Notes: generated from the sequence alone by a model not told the origin. 64,000 nucleotides of DNA from Nocardioides plantarum (GCF_006346395.1 NZ_VDMS01000001.1:1302001-1366000), one strand, 5' to 3'; counted from the stretch's first letter, positions 33,748 through 43,064 are shown. Numbers and translations: made by a program.

Positions 33748-34482
33748 ATGACCCGACTGCGCGCCGTCCTCGTCTCGCTCGTCGTGACGATGACCAGCCT
33801 CGTGGCCATCACCGCCACGACCACGACCCCGGCCCACGCCGACGAGTGCTACTCGTGGGGACGATCCCTGTCGTCCGGCGCGAGCGGCGCCGACGTCGCC
33901 GAGCTGCAGATCCGGGTCGCCGGCTGGGCCGGGTACGGCGTCAACATGGCCATCGACGGCAGCTTCGGACCGCAGACCGTGGCCGCGGTCCAGGGGTTCC
34001 AGGCGGCGTACGGCCTCGAGGCCGACGGCGTGGCCGGCCCGGCGACGTACGCCCAGATCTACGAGCTCCAGGACCCCGACTGCACACCCCTCCACTTCTC
34101 GTACGACGAGGTGGTTCCCGACTGCGGGGGCACCGGCTTCTCGGGTGGTTCGGTGCCGGAGGAGACGGTCAAGGAGAACCTCAAGCGCGTGATGTGGCGC
34201 GCCGAGGCCCTGCGCCAGCGCATCGGCAACGTCCCGCTCACCGTCTCCTCCGGCTTCCGCTCGCAGGCCTGTGACGTGGAGGTCGGCGGCAGCGGCAGCG
34301 GTCAGCACACCTACGGCAACGCCCTCGACCTGATCGGCGTCCCGTTCTGCACGCTCGCCGACAACGCCCGCTACAACGGCTTCGGCGGCATCTTCGGCCC
34401 GGGCTACCCCGACCACGACGACCACGTGCACGTCGACATCCGCGCCGGCAACACGTGGAGCGCGCCCGACTGCGGGGTGTAG
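33748..34482 (+). CDS. Secreted M15-type D-Ala-D-Ala peptidase with peptidoglycan-binding domain
   Basis: A 244-residue exported cell-wall hydrolase. Signal peptide 1-31 (cleavage after AHA), then a peptidoglycan_binding_1 domain (GASGADVAELQIRVAGW to GLEADGVAGPATYAQIY, about 43-98) and a C-terminal peptidase M15 domain. SSGFRSQACDVEVGG, QHTYGNALDL and DHDDHVHVDI supply the zinc-binding His/Asp/His set. It should cleave D-Ala-D-Ala or peptide cross-links in peptidoglycan. ATG 33748 follows GGTGGAGGC. Confidence 0.9.
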   Translation: MTRLRAVLVSLVVTMTSLVAITATTTTPAHADECYSWGRSLSSGASGADVAELQIRVAGWAGYGVNMAIDGSFGPQTVAAVQGFQAAYGLEADGVAGPATYAQIYELQDPDCTPLHFSYDEVVPDCGGTGFSGGSVPEETVKENLKRVMWRAEALRQRIGNVPLTVSSGFRSQACDVEVGGSGSGQHTYGNALDLIGVPFCTLADNARYNGFGGIFGPGYPDHDDHVHVDIRAGNTWSAPDCGV

Positions 34483-34495
34483 CTCGAGTCGGTAC

Positions 34496-34557
34496 GTCGG
34501 CTGCGGTGGTCTCGAGGCTCGTCGCCGGGGCTCCTCGCACCTCGACCGACGTGGGAG
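34496..34557. repeat. 62-bp dispersed repeat, copy B
   Basis: Exact reverse complement of 9498-9559. It fills most of the gap between the peptidase gene and the MFS gene and is followed by a shorter partial repeat (about 34558-34580). Confidence 0.85.
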
Positions 34558-34632
34558 CCGGGCTCCTCGTACCTCGCCCGACGAACGGCGAAACCGCCGT
34601 CCGGGGGCGGCTCGACGTACTAGCCTCGCGGG

Positions 34633-35985
34633 GTGCCCGAGACCGACACTCTCTCCCGGCGCGTGCGCGTCGGCTACGGACTGGGATCGGTGGCCACCGG
34701 CGCCTTCGGCACCGTGCCGGGGCTGATGCTGCTGCCCTACCTCACCGACACCCTCGGGGTCGCCGCCGTCGTGGCCGGCATCGTCGTGGTGCTGCCGAAG
34801 GCGTGGGACGTGCTGCTCAACCCGGTCGCCGGACGCATCAGCGACCGGACCGTCGACCCGCGCGGGCCGCGGCGACCCTGGCTGCTGCGCGCCGGGGTCG
34901 CCCTGGCGATCACCTTCGCGCTGCTGTTCGCCGGGCCCGACCTCGACTCGACGGTCCTCGAGACGGGCTACGTGCTGGTGCTGTTCCTGGCGTGCGCCTC
35001 AGCGTACGCGTTCTTCCAGGTGCCGTTCGTGGCCATGCCCGCCGAGATGACGCAGGGGTACGCCGAGCGCACGAGGCTGATGACGTGGCGGGTCGCGATC
35101 CTCGCCTTCACGATCCTGCTGGCGGGTGCCACGGCGCCGGCGATCCGCGACGCCGTCGGCGGCCGGGACGGCTACCGGCTGATGGGCGCGGCGATGGCCG
35201 TGGTCATCCTCGTCGGCGTGGTCGGGGCCTACCGCGGCACCCGCGACGCCCCGGTCGGCTCGGTCGCGCCGGGTGCCGGGTCGTTGCGCGACCAGCTGCG
35301 GGTGGTCGCCGGCGCGCGCGACTTCCGGTTGCTGCTGACGACGTGGGTGCTGCAGGCGCTCGCGACCGGCTGCATGCTCGCCGGCGTCGACTACCTCGCC
35401 GGCGACGTCATCGGCAGCGACGGCGCGTCGACCATCCTGTTCGTCTGCTTCGTCGGCCCCGCGATCCTCCTGACGCCGCTGTGGTCGGCGATCGGTGCCC
35501 GGGTCGGCAAGCGCCGGGCCTACCTCGCCTCCTCGGTCCTGCTCGGCCTCGGTGCGGCGCTGGCCGCCACCGCGCGCGTGGCGCCGAGCGGGATCGTCTT
35601 CGCCGCGGTCGCCGTGGTCGGCATCGGCTACGCCGGCTGCCAGGTCTTCCCCCTCTCGATGCTGCCGGACGTCGCCGCGGCCGACTCGCGGCGTACGGGC
35701 GAGAACCGGGCCGGGGTCTACACCGGGGTCTGGACCGCCGGTGAGACGCTCGGCCTCGCGCTCGGACCCGGCGTGTTCGCCCTGGTCCTGGCCCTCGGGT
35801 CCTATCGCTCGGGCACCGACGACGCGGTCACCCAGCCCGACAGCGCACTCACCGCGATCACCCTCGGGTTCTCACTGCTGCCGGCGGTGCTCGTCGCCGT
35901 CAGCCTGTGGTGGCTGACCCGCTACCGGCTCGACGACTCCCTGCACGCCGACGACACCGACGACGCCCAGGAGGCGCCCGCATGA
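34633..35985 (+). CDS. MFS transporter, GPH cation symporter type
   Basis: A 450-residue membrane protein with about 12 helices. PKAWDVLLNPVAGRISDRT between helices 2 and 3 is the signature of the GPH (glycoside-pentoside-hexuronide) symporters, with RGPRRPWLL following. The second half has the matching WSAIGARVGKRRAYL loop. Transport of a sugar or amino compound with a cation is expected; the substrate is not evident. GTG 34633 is the start. Its stop overlaps the next gene as ATGA, so it probably imports or exports the substrate or product of the PLP decarboxylase encoded there. Confidence 0.85.
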   Translation: MPETDTLSRRVRVGYGLGSVATGAFGTVPGLMLLPYLTDTLGVAAVVAGIVVVLPKAWDVLLNPVAGRISDRTVDPRGPRRPWLLRAGVALAITFALLFAGPDLDSTVLETGYVLVLFLACASAYAFFQVPFVAMPAEMTQGYAERTRLMTWRVAILAFTILLAGATAPAIRDAVGGRDGYRLMGAAMAVVILVGVVGAYRGTRDAPVGSVAPGAGSLRDQLRVVAGARDFRLLLTTWVLQALATGCMLAGVDYLAGDVIGSDGASTILFVCFVGPAILLTPLWSAIGARVGKRRAYLASSVLLGLGAALAATARVAPSGIVFAAVAVVGIGYAGCQVFPLSMLPDVAAADSRRTGENRAGVYTGVWTAGETLGLALGPGVFALVLALGSYRSGTDDAVTQPDSALTAITLGFSLLPAVLVAVSLWWLTRYRLDDSLHADDTDDAQEAPA

Positions 35986-37442
35986 CCGACGACATCGCCG
36001 CCCGCCTGCGCGCGCTGCAGGCCGCCGACCTGCCGGTGCACGGCGGCCGCACCCTGGCCTACGTCTACGACTCCGGGCTCGCCGAGGTCGACGAGGTCGC
36101 CCGCCGGGCCGTCGCGTCCTTCGCCGGCTCCAACGGGCTCGACCCGACCGCGTTCCCGAGCCTGCTCACCATGGAGAACGACCTGGTCGCCGCCGCGGCC
36201 CGCCTGCTCGACGCGCCCGACACCGTCGTCGGGAGCGTCACCTCGGGCGGCACCGAGTCGGTGCTCCTGGCCGTGCAGGGCGCGCGCGACGCCCACCTCG
36301 CCACGCACCCCGACGTGCGACCCGCGATGGTGCTGCCCGACACCGCGCACGCGGCTTTCCACAAGGCCGCGCACTACTTCGGCGTCGAGGCCGTGCTGGT
36401 GCCGACCAGCGCCGACTTCCGCGCCGACCTCGACGCGACCGCGCGCGCCCTCGACGAGCTCGGTGAGCGTGTTGCCCTGGTGGTGGGCAGCGCACCGTCG
36501 TACGCGCACGGGGTGGTCGACCCCATCACCGACCTCGCCGCGCTGGCCGCCGAGCGCGGGATCCGGTGCCACGTCGATGCGTGCATCGGTGGCTGGGTGC
36601 TGCCGTACGCCGCCCGGGTCGGCCGCGAGGTCCCGCCCTGGACCTTCGCCGTCGAGGGCGTCACGTCGATCTCGGTCGACCTGCACAAGTACGCCTATGC
36701 CCCCAAGGGCACCTCGGTGCTGCTGCACCGCACCGCGGCCCTGAGGCGGCCGCAGTTCTTCGCGAGCGCTGCCTGGCCGGGCTACACGATGCTCAACTCG
36801 ACCATGCAGTCGACGCGCTCGGGCGGGCCCCTGGCCGGCGCCTGGGCCGCGGTGCAGTCGATCGGGGACACGGGCTATGAGCTCCTCACGCGCGAGGTCT
36901 TCGAGGCGGTCGACGCCATCGTGGCCGGCACCACCGACATTCCCGGGCTGCACGTCGTGGCCCCGCCCGACTCGACGCTGATCGCGCTGGCCACCGACGA
37001 CTCGTGCGACCCGTTCACGGTGTGCGACGAGATGGCGGCGCGCGGCTGGTACGTCCAGCCGCAGCTGTCCCACGGCGCCCACCCGGCGACCATCCACCTG
37101 TCGGTGAGCGCCGCGACCCGCCCGCACGTGCCCGACCTGCTGACCGCGCTGGCCGAGGCGACCCGGGCCGCGCAGGACGCCGGCCCGGTCGCGGTCGACG
37201 CCGGCGTGGCGGCGTACGTCGGGGCGCTCGACCCGACGACCCTTACCGACGACGACTTCGACGGGCTGCTCGCGGCGGCCGGTCTCGTCGGTGACACCCC
37301 GGGCGACGACGGCGGGCTCGCCCTGCCGACCCGGATGGCCGAGGTCAACGCGCTGCTCGACCTGGCCTCCCCCGCGTTGCGCGAGGCCGTGCTGGTGTCG
37401 TTCCTCGACCGCCTCCAGCGGCCGACGGGATGGCCCGCCTAG
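35982..37442 (+). CDS. PLP-dependent group II decarboxylase / sphingosine-phosphate-lyase-like enzyme
   Basis: A 486-residue PLP enzyme of the aspartate aminotransferase fold. The PLP lysine is K236 in SVDLHKYAYAPKG. SVTSGGTESVLLAVQGARDA binds the cofactor phosphate, and HVDACIGGWVLPYA carries the cofactor-binding aspartate. The closest known relatives are amino-acid decarboxylases and sphinganine-1-phosphate lyases. ATGA overlap with the MFS gene shows translational coupling. The C-terminus ends convergent with the sugar-kinase gene, overlapping it by four bases. Confidence 0.85.
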   Translation: MTDDIAARLRALQAADLPVHGGRTLAYVYDSGLAEVDEVARRAVASFAGSNGLDPTAFPSLLTMENDLVAAAARLLDAPDTVVGSVTSGGTESVLLAVQGARDAHLATHPDVRPAMVLPDTAHAAFHKAAHYFGVEAVLVPTSADFRADLDATARALDELGERVALVVGSAPSYAHGVVDPITDLAALAAERGIRCHVDACIGGWVLPYAARVGREVPPWTFAVEGVTSISVDLHKYAYAPKGTSVLLHRTAALRRPQFFASAAWPGYTMLNSTMQSTRSGGPLAGAWAAVQSIGDTGYELLTREVFEAVDAIVAGTTDIPGLHVVAPPDSTLIALATDDSCDPFTVCDEMAARGWYVQPQLSHGAHPATIHLSVSAATRPHVPDLLTALAEATRAAQDAGPVAVDAGVAAYVGALDPTTLTDDDFDGLLAAAGLVGDTPGDDGGLALPTRMAEVNALLDLASPALREAVLVSFLDRLQRPTGWPA

Positions 37443-38374
37443 GACCCCGCCACCAGCGCCTGGACCGAGGACAGGGAGTAGTCACCGGCGTCGGTGCCGA
37501 GTCCGCGCGCGACCTGGTGGGCGGTCGCACAGCCCAGGCGCGCGGCGTCGGCCGGCGCGAGGCCGAGGGCGTGGCCGCGCAGGAAGCCGGCGCTGAACGC
37601 GTCACCGCAGCCGGTGGTGTCGACGAGCTCGCCGTCGCCGAGGGGGTAGGCCGCCACCTCGACGACATCGTCGAGCTCGGTGCCGGTCACGACCAGTGCG
37701 CCCTTCGCGCCCTGGGTCACCGCCACGCAGCCGGCACCCGCGGCGACGAGCGCGCGCGCCCCGGCCGCGAGGTCGCTCTCGCCGGTGAACCCGCGCACCT
37801 GCTCGTCGTTGGGGAGCAGGAAGTCGGTGTGGGGCAGCGCGTCGGCGATCCAGGCCAGCAGGTCGGGGTCGCCCGGGGCGAGCACGTCGACCGAGGTGGT
37901 CATGCCCTGCTCGCGCGCCCACGCCAGCAGCTCGCCGGCCGCCGGACCGCCCAGGAACTCCGGGCCCCCGAGGTGCAGGTGGGTCGAGCCGGCCAGCGCC
38001 GACCGGTCGAGGTCGTCGAGGGTGAAGGCGCCGTTGGCGCCGATGCAGTGCCACGCCGGCCGGTCCCCGTTGGCGCGCACGGGGATCACCGACGCCGAGG
38101 TCTGCTGGTCGTCCTTGCGGACCAGGCCGGAGACGTCGACGCCCTCGCGCCCGAGCAGCGCGAAGAGGACGTCGCCCAGCGGGTCGCTCCCGACGGCGCC
38201 GTACGACGCCACCTCGGCGCCGAGCCGGGCCAGGACGAGCGCGGTGCCACCCGCCGTACCGGCGGCCGACAGGCGGATGGTCTCGACGAGCTGGCCGTCC
38301 GAGCCCTCCGGGATCGACTCGATGCCGATGACGTGGGTGTCGAGCACGTGCACGCCGACGCAGGCGACCTTCAT
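37439..38374 (-). CDS. PfkB-family carbohydrate kinase
   Basis: A 311-residue ribokinase/PfkB kinase. Motif 1 is GGTALVLARLGAEVASYGAVGSD in outline (about residues 41-63), motif 2 is DTTGCGDAFSAGFL with the catalytic aspartate. It phosphorylates a sugar or nucleoside with ATP. It is the last gene of a TetR-aldolase-kinase operon, each joined by a 4-base overlap. The kinase could feed a sugar phosphate to the class II aldolase encoded just upstream. Confidence 0.87.
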   Translation of the reverse strand: MKVACVGVHVLDTHVIGIESIPEGSDGQLVETIRLSAAGTAGGTALVLARLGAEVASYGAVGSDPLGDVLFALLGREGVDVSGLVRKDDQQTSASVIPVRANGDRPAWHCIGANGAFTLDDLDRSALAGSTHLHLGGPEFLGGPAAGELLAWAREQGMTTSVDVLAPGDPDLLAWIADALPHTDFLLPNDEQVRGFTGESDLAAGARALVAAGAGCVAVTQGAKGALVVTGTELDDVVEVAAYPLGDGELVDTTGCGDAFSAGFLRGHALGLAPADAARLGCATAHQVARGLGTDAGDYSLSSVQALVAGS

Positions 38375-39024
38375 GTGTTCTCCTCGGAGGGCTGGACAAT
38401 CCCGTAGTTGCGGGCCAGGGCGGTGAGGACGACGTCCTCCTGCTCGGCGTCGGTGAGCACGCGGGGCGTGCCGAGCGCCGAGGCGCGGTGGTGGAGGGCA
38501 GCGAGCCACTCGAGCAGCACGGCGTGCTCGACGGCCTTGTCGAGGCTCGCGCCGACGGTGACCGAGCCGTGGTTGCCCATCAGCGCGGCCTGCCGACCCT
38601 CGAGCGCAGTGCGCACCGAGGCTGCGAGCTCGGCCGACCCGAAGGTGGCGTACGGCGCCACGCGGACCACGCCGCCGAGGAGCAGCTGCTGGTAGTGCAG
38701 GACCGGCAGCTCGTCGAGCACGCAGGCGACGGCGGTCGACCAGGGCGCGTGGGTGTGCACGACCGCACCGACGGCGGGCTGGTCGGCGTAGACGCCCAGG
38801 TGCAGGCCGAGCTCGGACGTCGGCACGAGCCCACCGTCGACGAGGGTGCCGTCGTGGTCGACGAGGACGACCTCGTGGGGCTGGCAGTCGGCGAGCACGA
38901 CGCCGGTGGCGGTGATCGCGACGAGGTCGCGCACCCGCATGCTCACGTTGCCGGCGGTGCCGACGAGGAGCCCCTCGGCGGCCAGGCGTCGGGCCGCGGC
39001 GGCGACGTCGTCGCGGGCGCTCAC
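38371..39024 (-). CDS. Class II aldolase/adducin family protein (fuculose-phosphate aldolase-like)
   Basis: A 217-residue zinc aldolase of the FucA/AraD fold. GTAGNVSMRV (substrate-phosphate loop), TSELGLHLGVY (catalytic Glu) and HTHAPWSTA (zinc histidines), with MGNHGSVTVG, define the family. It probably cleaves a sugar 1-phosphate to dihydroxyacetone phosphate and an aldehyde. The GTG start at 39022-39024 overlaps the tetR stop; its own stop overlaps the kinase ATG. The enzyme could equally be an epimerase; the motifs fit the aldolase better. Confidence 0.85.
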   Translation of the reverse strand: MSARDDVAAAARRLAAEGLLVGTAGNVSMRVRDLVAITATGVVLADCQPHEVVLVDHDGTLVDGGLVPTSELGLHLGVYADQPAVGAVVHTHAPWSTAVACVLDELPVLHYQQLLLGGVVRVAPYATFGSAELAASVRTALEGRQAALMGNHGSVTVGASLDKAVEHAVLLEWLAALHHRASALGTPRVLTDAEQEDVVLTALARNYGIVQPSEENT

Positions 39025-39677
39025 GGCGTGAACCTCTCGAGGTAGGAGGTGATCATCGCGATGCCCTCGGCCACCAGCGCCTGGTCGCCGTGGGCGTCGT
39101 GCTCGTAGGCCAGCTGGAAGACGCGGTCGCCGACCTCGACCGCCAGGACGACGACCTGCTCGGTGAGGTCGGGGCGGACGAGCCCGGACTCGACCGCGAG
39201 CTCGCGCATCGCCCGGGCGAGGCGGAGGTTGTGGTCGCGACCGAAGGCCTGCACGGCGGTGTTGGCGCGCCCCCGGAGGTAGATCTCGACGAAGGCGCGG
39301 CGGCGCGCGTAGACCGTGACGAACGCGCGCATCGCGGTCTCGACGAGCGAGGCCACGGTGAGGCCGCCGAGCTCGCCGGTCGCGGCCAGCGCGTCGAGGT
39401 CGGCGGCGACCTGCTCGTCCATCTCGGCCATGTCGCGCTCGGCGAGGGCGATCAGCACGGCCTCCTTGTCGGCGAAGTACTGGTAGAGCGAGGCCACCGG
39501 GACCGCCGCCGCGAGCGCGATCTCGCGGGTGGTCAGCGCCTCGACCCCACGCTCGACCACCAGCCGCTCCGCGGCGTCGAGGATCGCCTCCACCCGGCGG
39601 CGGCTCCGCTCCTGCACGGGAGCGCGTCGCGTCACCGGACCGGAGGCCGGACCGGACACCTGCTCGACCGTCGCCAT
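39021..39677 (-). CDS. TetR-family transcriptional regulator
   Basis: A 218-residue TetR regulator. The helix-turn-helix is at about residues 30-75: AILDAAERLVVERGVEALTTREIALAA followed by VASLYQYFADKEAVL. The ligand domain has no recognisable specificity. It is the first gene of the operon with the aldolase and kinase, so it probably represses that operon and responds to the sugar. ATG 39675-39677 is used; the longer frame upstream has no ribosome site. Confidence 0.87.
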   Translation of the reverse strand: MATVEQVSGPASGPVTRRAPVQERSRRRVEAILDAAERLVVERGVEALTTREIALAAAVPVASLYQYFADKEAVLIALAERDMAEMDEQVAADLDALAATGELGGLTVASLVETAMRAFVTVYARRRAFVEIYLRGRANTAVQAFGRDHNLRLARAMRELAVESGLVRPDLTEQVVVLAVEVGDRVFQLAYEHDAHGDQALVAEGIAMITSYLERFTP

Positions 39678-39780
39678 CTGGCCCCTCCCTCGTCGGACGG
39701 GGACAGCGTAGGGCATCGAACCGAAACATGACACACGTTCAGGTCGTCAGGTCACGCCGGCCGACCTCCGCCGACGACCC

Positions 39781-40353
39781 TCACCACGACCGCTCGTACT
39801 CGGCGACCACGACCCCCGAGTCGTACGCCGTCACTGCGGACCGCTCGAAGAACCGGGGGACGTAGGAGCCGTCGAGCAGCGCCGGCCCCTTGCCCAGCAC
39901 GACCGGGTTGACCTTGAGCACGAGCCGGTCGATCTCGTCGGCGAGCGACGCGGCCAGCAGTCCCCCACCGCAGAGCCAGATGCCGACCCCCTCCTGCGCC
40001 TTCATCCGGCGCACCTCGGCGAGGGGATCGGCGGTCGCGCGCACCCCGTCGGGGAGCTCGTGGTCGGCGTGCGCCCGGGTCGCGACCACCTGGTCGAGGT
40101 GCGGGTAGGGGTCGACGACGCCGTGCGGGAGGCCGGCGGCATAGGTGCCCCACCCCATGACGACGGCGTCGAACCGCGTGTGGTCGGCGGCCAGGCCGAG
40201 GGCCTGGAGCCCCGGCGCAGGCAGGGTGTCACGCCAGTCACGCAGGATCATGTCGATGTGGTCGCCCTCGACGGGAAACGCCGAGAAGTCGTCGCCTGGG
40301 CCGGCGATCCGGCCGTCGAGCGAGACAGCGACGTAGTAGGTGAGCTCTCGCAT
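39781..40353 (-). CDS. Dihydrofolate reductase family protein (RibD_C type)
   Basis: A 190-residue RibD C-terminal/dihydrofolate-reductase-fold protein: LTYYVAVSLDGRIAGPGDDFSAF, VVMGWGTYAAGLPHG and GIWLCGGGLLAASLADEIDRL. The family reduces with NADPH; most members have no assigned substrate. It is divergent from the tetR at 40432 across 78 bases containing two direct repeats, so that regulator probably controls it. GGAG before ATG 40353 fixes the start over the TTG four codons earlier. Confidence 0.86.
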   Translation of the reverse strand: MRELTYYVAVSLDGRIAGPGDDFSAFPVEGDHIDMILRDWRDTLPAPGLQALGLAADHTRFDAVVMGWGTYAAGLPHGVVDPYPHLDQVVATRAHADHELPDGVRATADPLAEVRRMKAQEGVGIWLCGGGLLAASLADEIDRLVLKVNPVVLGKGPALLDGSYVPRFFERSAVTAYDSGVVVAEYERSW

Positions 40354-40367
40354 GGTCGTCTCCAATC

Positions 40368-40414
40368 ACGACAGATGTAGTGGTTGGTTTGAATGTACGA
40401 CAGGCGTAGTGGTT
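40368..40414. promoter_or_regulatory. 29-bp-spaced direct repeats in the divergent tetR promoter region
   Basis: ACGACAGATGTAGTGGTT (40368-40385) and ACGACAGGCGTAGTGGTT (40397-40414) differ at two bases and are 29 bases apart. They lie between the divergent reductase and tetR genes and are good candidates for operators of that TetR protein. The second copy ends 17 bases before the tetR GTG. Confidence 0.65.
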
Positions 40415-40431
40415 ATCGCTAGGCTGGCTCC

Positions 40432-41004
40432 GTGGTTCGCAACGACGAACGTCGCCAGTCCCTCGCCGACGCCGGCATCTCCGTGCTCGCCGACGAGGGC
40501 GCCCGGGGCCTGACCCACCGCGCGGTCGACGCGCATGCCGGCGTGCCGGCCGGGACCACGTCCAACTACTTCCGGACCCGCGACGCCCTGCTGCAGGCGT
40601 TGGTCGGTCGCATCGGCGAGCGCCTCGCGCCCGACCCCGAGGTGCTGACCCGACTCGGTCGACGCAAGCCGAGCCGACGGCTGTACGCCGACTACCTGCG
40701 CGACATCGTGCGCCGACTGACCCGCGAGCACGACGTCACCCTGGCGCTCTTCGAGCTCCGACTGGAGGCCGCCCGGCGACCGGAGGTCGAGGAGGTCATC
40801 GGCGCCTGGCTGCGCGAGGGGTTCGCCGGCGACGTCGCGTTCAACACCGCGGCCGGCCTTCCCGGTGGCGCCCGCGAGGTCGTTCTCTTCCACTACGCGA
40901 TCGACGGCCTGCTGCTCGACCGGATCACCACCTCGATCGACCGCGGCACCTCGACCGACGCCGTGATCGACGCCCTGGTCACGGCCCTGCTCCCGGACGC
41001 CTGA
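40432..41004 (+). CDS. TetR-family transcriptional regulator
   Basis: A 190-residue TetR regulator: [48 protein letters not shown] is the DNA-binding domain (residues 8-55, quoted here in parts). A GTT-SNYF recognition helix is typical. The start is GTG 40432. It faces the dihydrofolate-reductase-like gene and the paired repeats at 40368-40414, so autoregulation and control of the reductase are likely. The ung gene follows 20 bases later on the same strand. Confidence 0.85.
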   Translation: MVRNDERRQSLADAGISVLADEGARGLTHRAVDAHAGVPAGTTSNYFRTRDALLQALVGRIGERLAPDPEVLTRLGRRKPSRRLYADYLRDIVRRLTREHDVTLALFELRLEAARRPEVEEVIGAWLREGFAGDVAFNTAAGLPGGAREVVLFHYAIDGLLLDRITTSIDRGTSTDAVIDALVTALLPDA

Positions 41005-41024
41005 CGCCGGGTAGCGTCGCGACC

Positions 41025-41744
41025 ATGAGCGCGCTGGCCGGACTCGTCGACCGTGGACTGATGTCCCCCGACTGGGCCGAGGCCCTCGCGCCGGTCGACG
41101 ACCGGGTGGCCGCGCTGGGCACGTTCCTCCGCGAGGAGATCGCCGCCGGCCGGCCCTACCTGCCGGCGGGCGACGCCGTCTTCCGCGCCTTCCGTGCGCC
41201 ACTCTCGGGGGTGAAGGTCCTCGTGGTCGGCCAGGACCCGTACCCGACGCCCGGACACCCGATCGGGCTCAGCTTCGCCGTCGAGCGTGACGTGTGGCCG
41301 CTCCCGCGGAGCCTGGTCAACATCTACACCGAGCTGCGCGCCGACGTCGGCGTGATCCCGCCCAAGCACGGCGACCTGACCGGCTGGGCCGACCAGGGCG
41401 TGATGCTCCTCAACCGCGTGCTGACGGTCCGCCCCGGCACACCGGCCTCCCACCGCAAGCAGGGCTGGGAGGAGGTCACCGAGTGCGCGATCAAGGCGCT
41501 CGTGGCGAGGGCCGAGGCAGGGTCGCCGTTCGCGGCGATCCTGTGGGGCCGGGACGCCCAGTCCCTCAAGCCGATGCTCGGCAGCACCCCGTCGGTCGAG
41601 TCGGCGCACCCGTCGCCCCTGTCGGCCTCACGCGGGTTCTTCGGGTCCCAGCCGTTCAGCCGGGTCAACGCCTTGCTCACCGAGCGGGGCGCCGAGCCCA
41701 TCGACTGGTCCGCGTTCGTCGAGGGCGACGCCTCCGCGCACTGA
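41025..41744 (+). CDS. ung: Uracil-DNA glycosylase
   Basis: A 239-residue family 1 uracil-DNA glycosylase that removes uracil from DNA at the start of base-excision repair. Motif A is [11 protein letters not shown] with catalytic D71, and motif B is [14 protein letters not shown] with H195. The length is slightly above the usual 220-230. It may be read through from the tetR gene, 20 bases upstream. The start ATG 41025 gives [13 protein letters not shown]. Confidence 0.95.
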   Translation: MSALAGLVDRGLMSPDWAEALAPVDDRVAALGTFLREEIAAGRPYLPAGDAVFRAFRAPLSGVKVLVVGQDPYPTPGHPIGLSFAVERDVWPLPRSLVNIYTELRADVGVIPPKHGDLTGWADQGVMLLNRVLTVRPGTPASHRKQGWEEVTECAIKALVARAEAGSPFAAILWGRDAQSLKPMLGSTPSVESAHPSPLSASRGFFGSQPFSRVNALLTERGAEPIDWSAFVEGDASAH

Positions 41745-41772
41745 CTCTCCGGAATAAAGTTCAGGATTCAAC

Positions 41773-41778
41773 TATTCT
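41773..41778 (+). promoter_or_regulatory. -10 box for a leaderless dioxygenase mRNA
   Basis: TATTCT fits the actinobacterial -10 consensus TAnnnT and lies seven bases before GTG 41785. The transcript would start at or next to the initiation codon, that is, without a leader. There is no purine-rich ribosome site before the GTG. Confidence 0.5.
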
Positions 41779-41784
41779 GTCCTC

Positions 41785-42558
41785 GTGATCGACCGCATGC
41801 CCGCCCTCTACCTCGGCCACGGCGCCCCGCCCCTCCTCGACGACCCGCTGTGGTCGGGTCAGCTGGCCGCGTGGGCGCGAGACCTGCCCCGCCCGAAGGC
41901 GATCCTCATCGTCAGCGCCCACTGGGAGTCCGCACCGATCTCGCTGAGCGCGAGCCGGGCCCCCCTCGTCTACGACTTCGGCGGGTTCGAGGCGAAGTAC
42001 TACTCGATGACCTACGAGACCCCCGACTCCTCCTGGCTGGCCGAGCGGATCGCCGCCACGATGCCGTCGACCGAGCCGGTCCACCAGCACCACGCGCGCG
42101 GGCTCGACCACGGCGCCTGGGTGCCGCTCACGATCATGTACCCCGAGGGCGACGTACCCGTGGTCCAGATGTCGCTGCCGACCCACGATCCCGTGCGGTT
42201 GATGGCGATCGGGGCACGACTGCGCGGCCTGCGCGACGAGGGCGTGCTGATCATCGGATCCGGCTTCCTGACCCACGGCCTGCCGTTCCTCGAGGACTTC
42301 CGGCTCGACGCCGCCGCTCCCGGCTGGTCGAGCGACTTCGACGCCTGGGCCGCCGACGCCATGGCCCGCGGCGACGTCGACGCGCTCGCCGACTTCCGCC
42401 ACCGGGCCCCGGGCATGCCCTACGCCCACCCGACCGTCGAGCACTACTCGCCGTTGTTCGTGACCCTGGGTGCGGCCACCGACCCGAGCGCTCCCGGGGA
42501 GCAGGTCATCGACGGGTTCTGGATGGGGCTGTCGAAGCGGTCGCTGCAGGTCGCCTGA
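41785..42558 (+). CDS. LigB-type class III extradiol dioxygenase family protein
   Basis: A 257-residue member of the LigB/DODA family. MPALYLGHGAPPLL and IVSAHWES carry the metal histidines (H12 and H46), and HHARGLDHGAWVPL and GSGFLTHGLPFL are further family blocks. Homologues open catechol-like rings (4,5-DOPA dioxygenase type); the substrate here is unknown. The GTG at 41785 fits a leaderless start; ATG 41797 is the alternative. It stands alone on the plus strand. Confidence 0.85.
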   Translation: MIDRMPALYLGHGAPPLLDDPLWSGQLAAWARDLPRPKAILIVSAHWESAPISLSASRAPLVYDFGGFEAKYYSMTYETPDSSWLAERIAATMPSTEPVHQHHARGLDHGAWVPLTIMYPEGDVPVVQMSLPTHDPVRLMAIGARLRGLRDEGVLIIGSGFLTHGLPFLEDFRLDAAAPGWSSDFDAWAADAMARGDVDALADFRHRAPGMPYAHPTVEHYSPLFVTLGAATDPSAPGEQVIDGFWMGLSKRSLQVA

Positions 42559-42595
42559 CCCGGCGACCGGTCGCCCGGCGTACCCTCACCACGCC

Positions 42596-43054
42596 ATGGA
42601 CGACACCCGCCACCACCGTCTGTACGGCGTCGTCGGCCTGCTCGTCATGGTCGCGATCGCGGTGACGATCGTGGTGGTCGCCGTGCAGCGGTCGGGCCCG
42701 GCACCGGCGGAGTTCGAGTCCGACGCCGTCAGCGAGCAGCTGCGCGCCGCGACGGTCGAGCTCATCGGCTACCCGCCCGACGGCGAGCAGAGCCTCGCCG
42801 ACGCGCTCACCTTCGCGCGCCGCTCGGTCGACGACATGGCCGCGCTCGACGACGCCGCGTTCCTCGAGACCTACGAGCGCAACGCCTCGGCGCAGGCCGA
42901 GCTCGTCGGGCGCTGGCTCGGCCTGGCCTCGCGCGAGCTGGGCGGCGACGACCTCGGCGAGGTCAGCCGTACGACGCTCGACCTGGTCGGGCGCACCCCC
43001 GAGGGGCTGCGCGACGTCCTGCAGGACGCCCTCGACGACGCGTCCGACGGCTGA
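42596..43054 (+). CDS. Hypothetical single-pass membrane protein
   Basis: A 152-residue protein with a short N-terminal tail (MDDTRHHRLYG), one transmembrane helix (about residues 12-34) and an acidic helical domain of about 115 residues. I do not recognise the family. TACCCT at 42581-42586, nine bases before the ATG, could be a -10 box for a short or absent leader. It ends 10 bases before the convergent hspR gene. Confidence 0.7.
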   Translation: MDDTRHHRLYGVVGLLVMVAIAVTIVVVAVQRSGPAPAEFESDAVSEQLRAATVELIGYPPDGEQSLADALTFARRSVDDMAALDDAAFLETYERNASAQAELVGRWLGLASRELGGDDLGEVSRTTLDLVGRTPEGLRDVLQDALDDASDG

Positions 43055-43064
43055 GCCTCGCACC

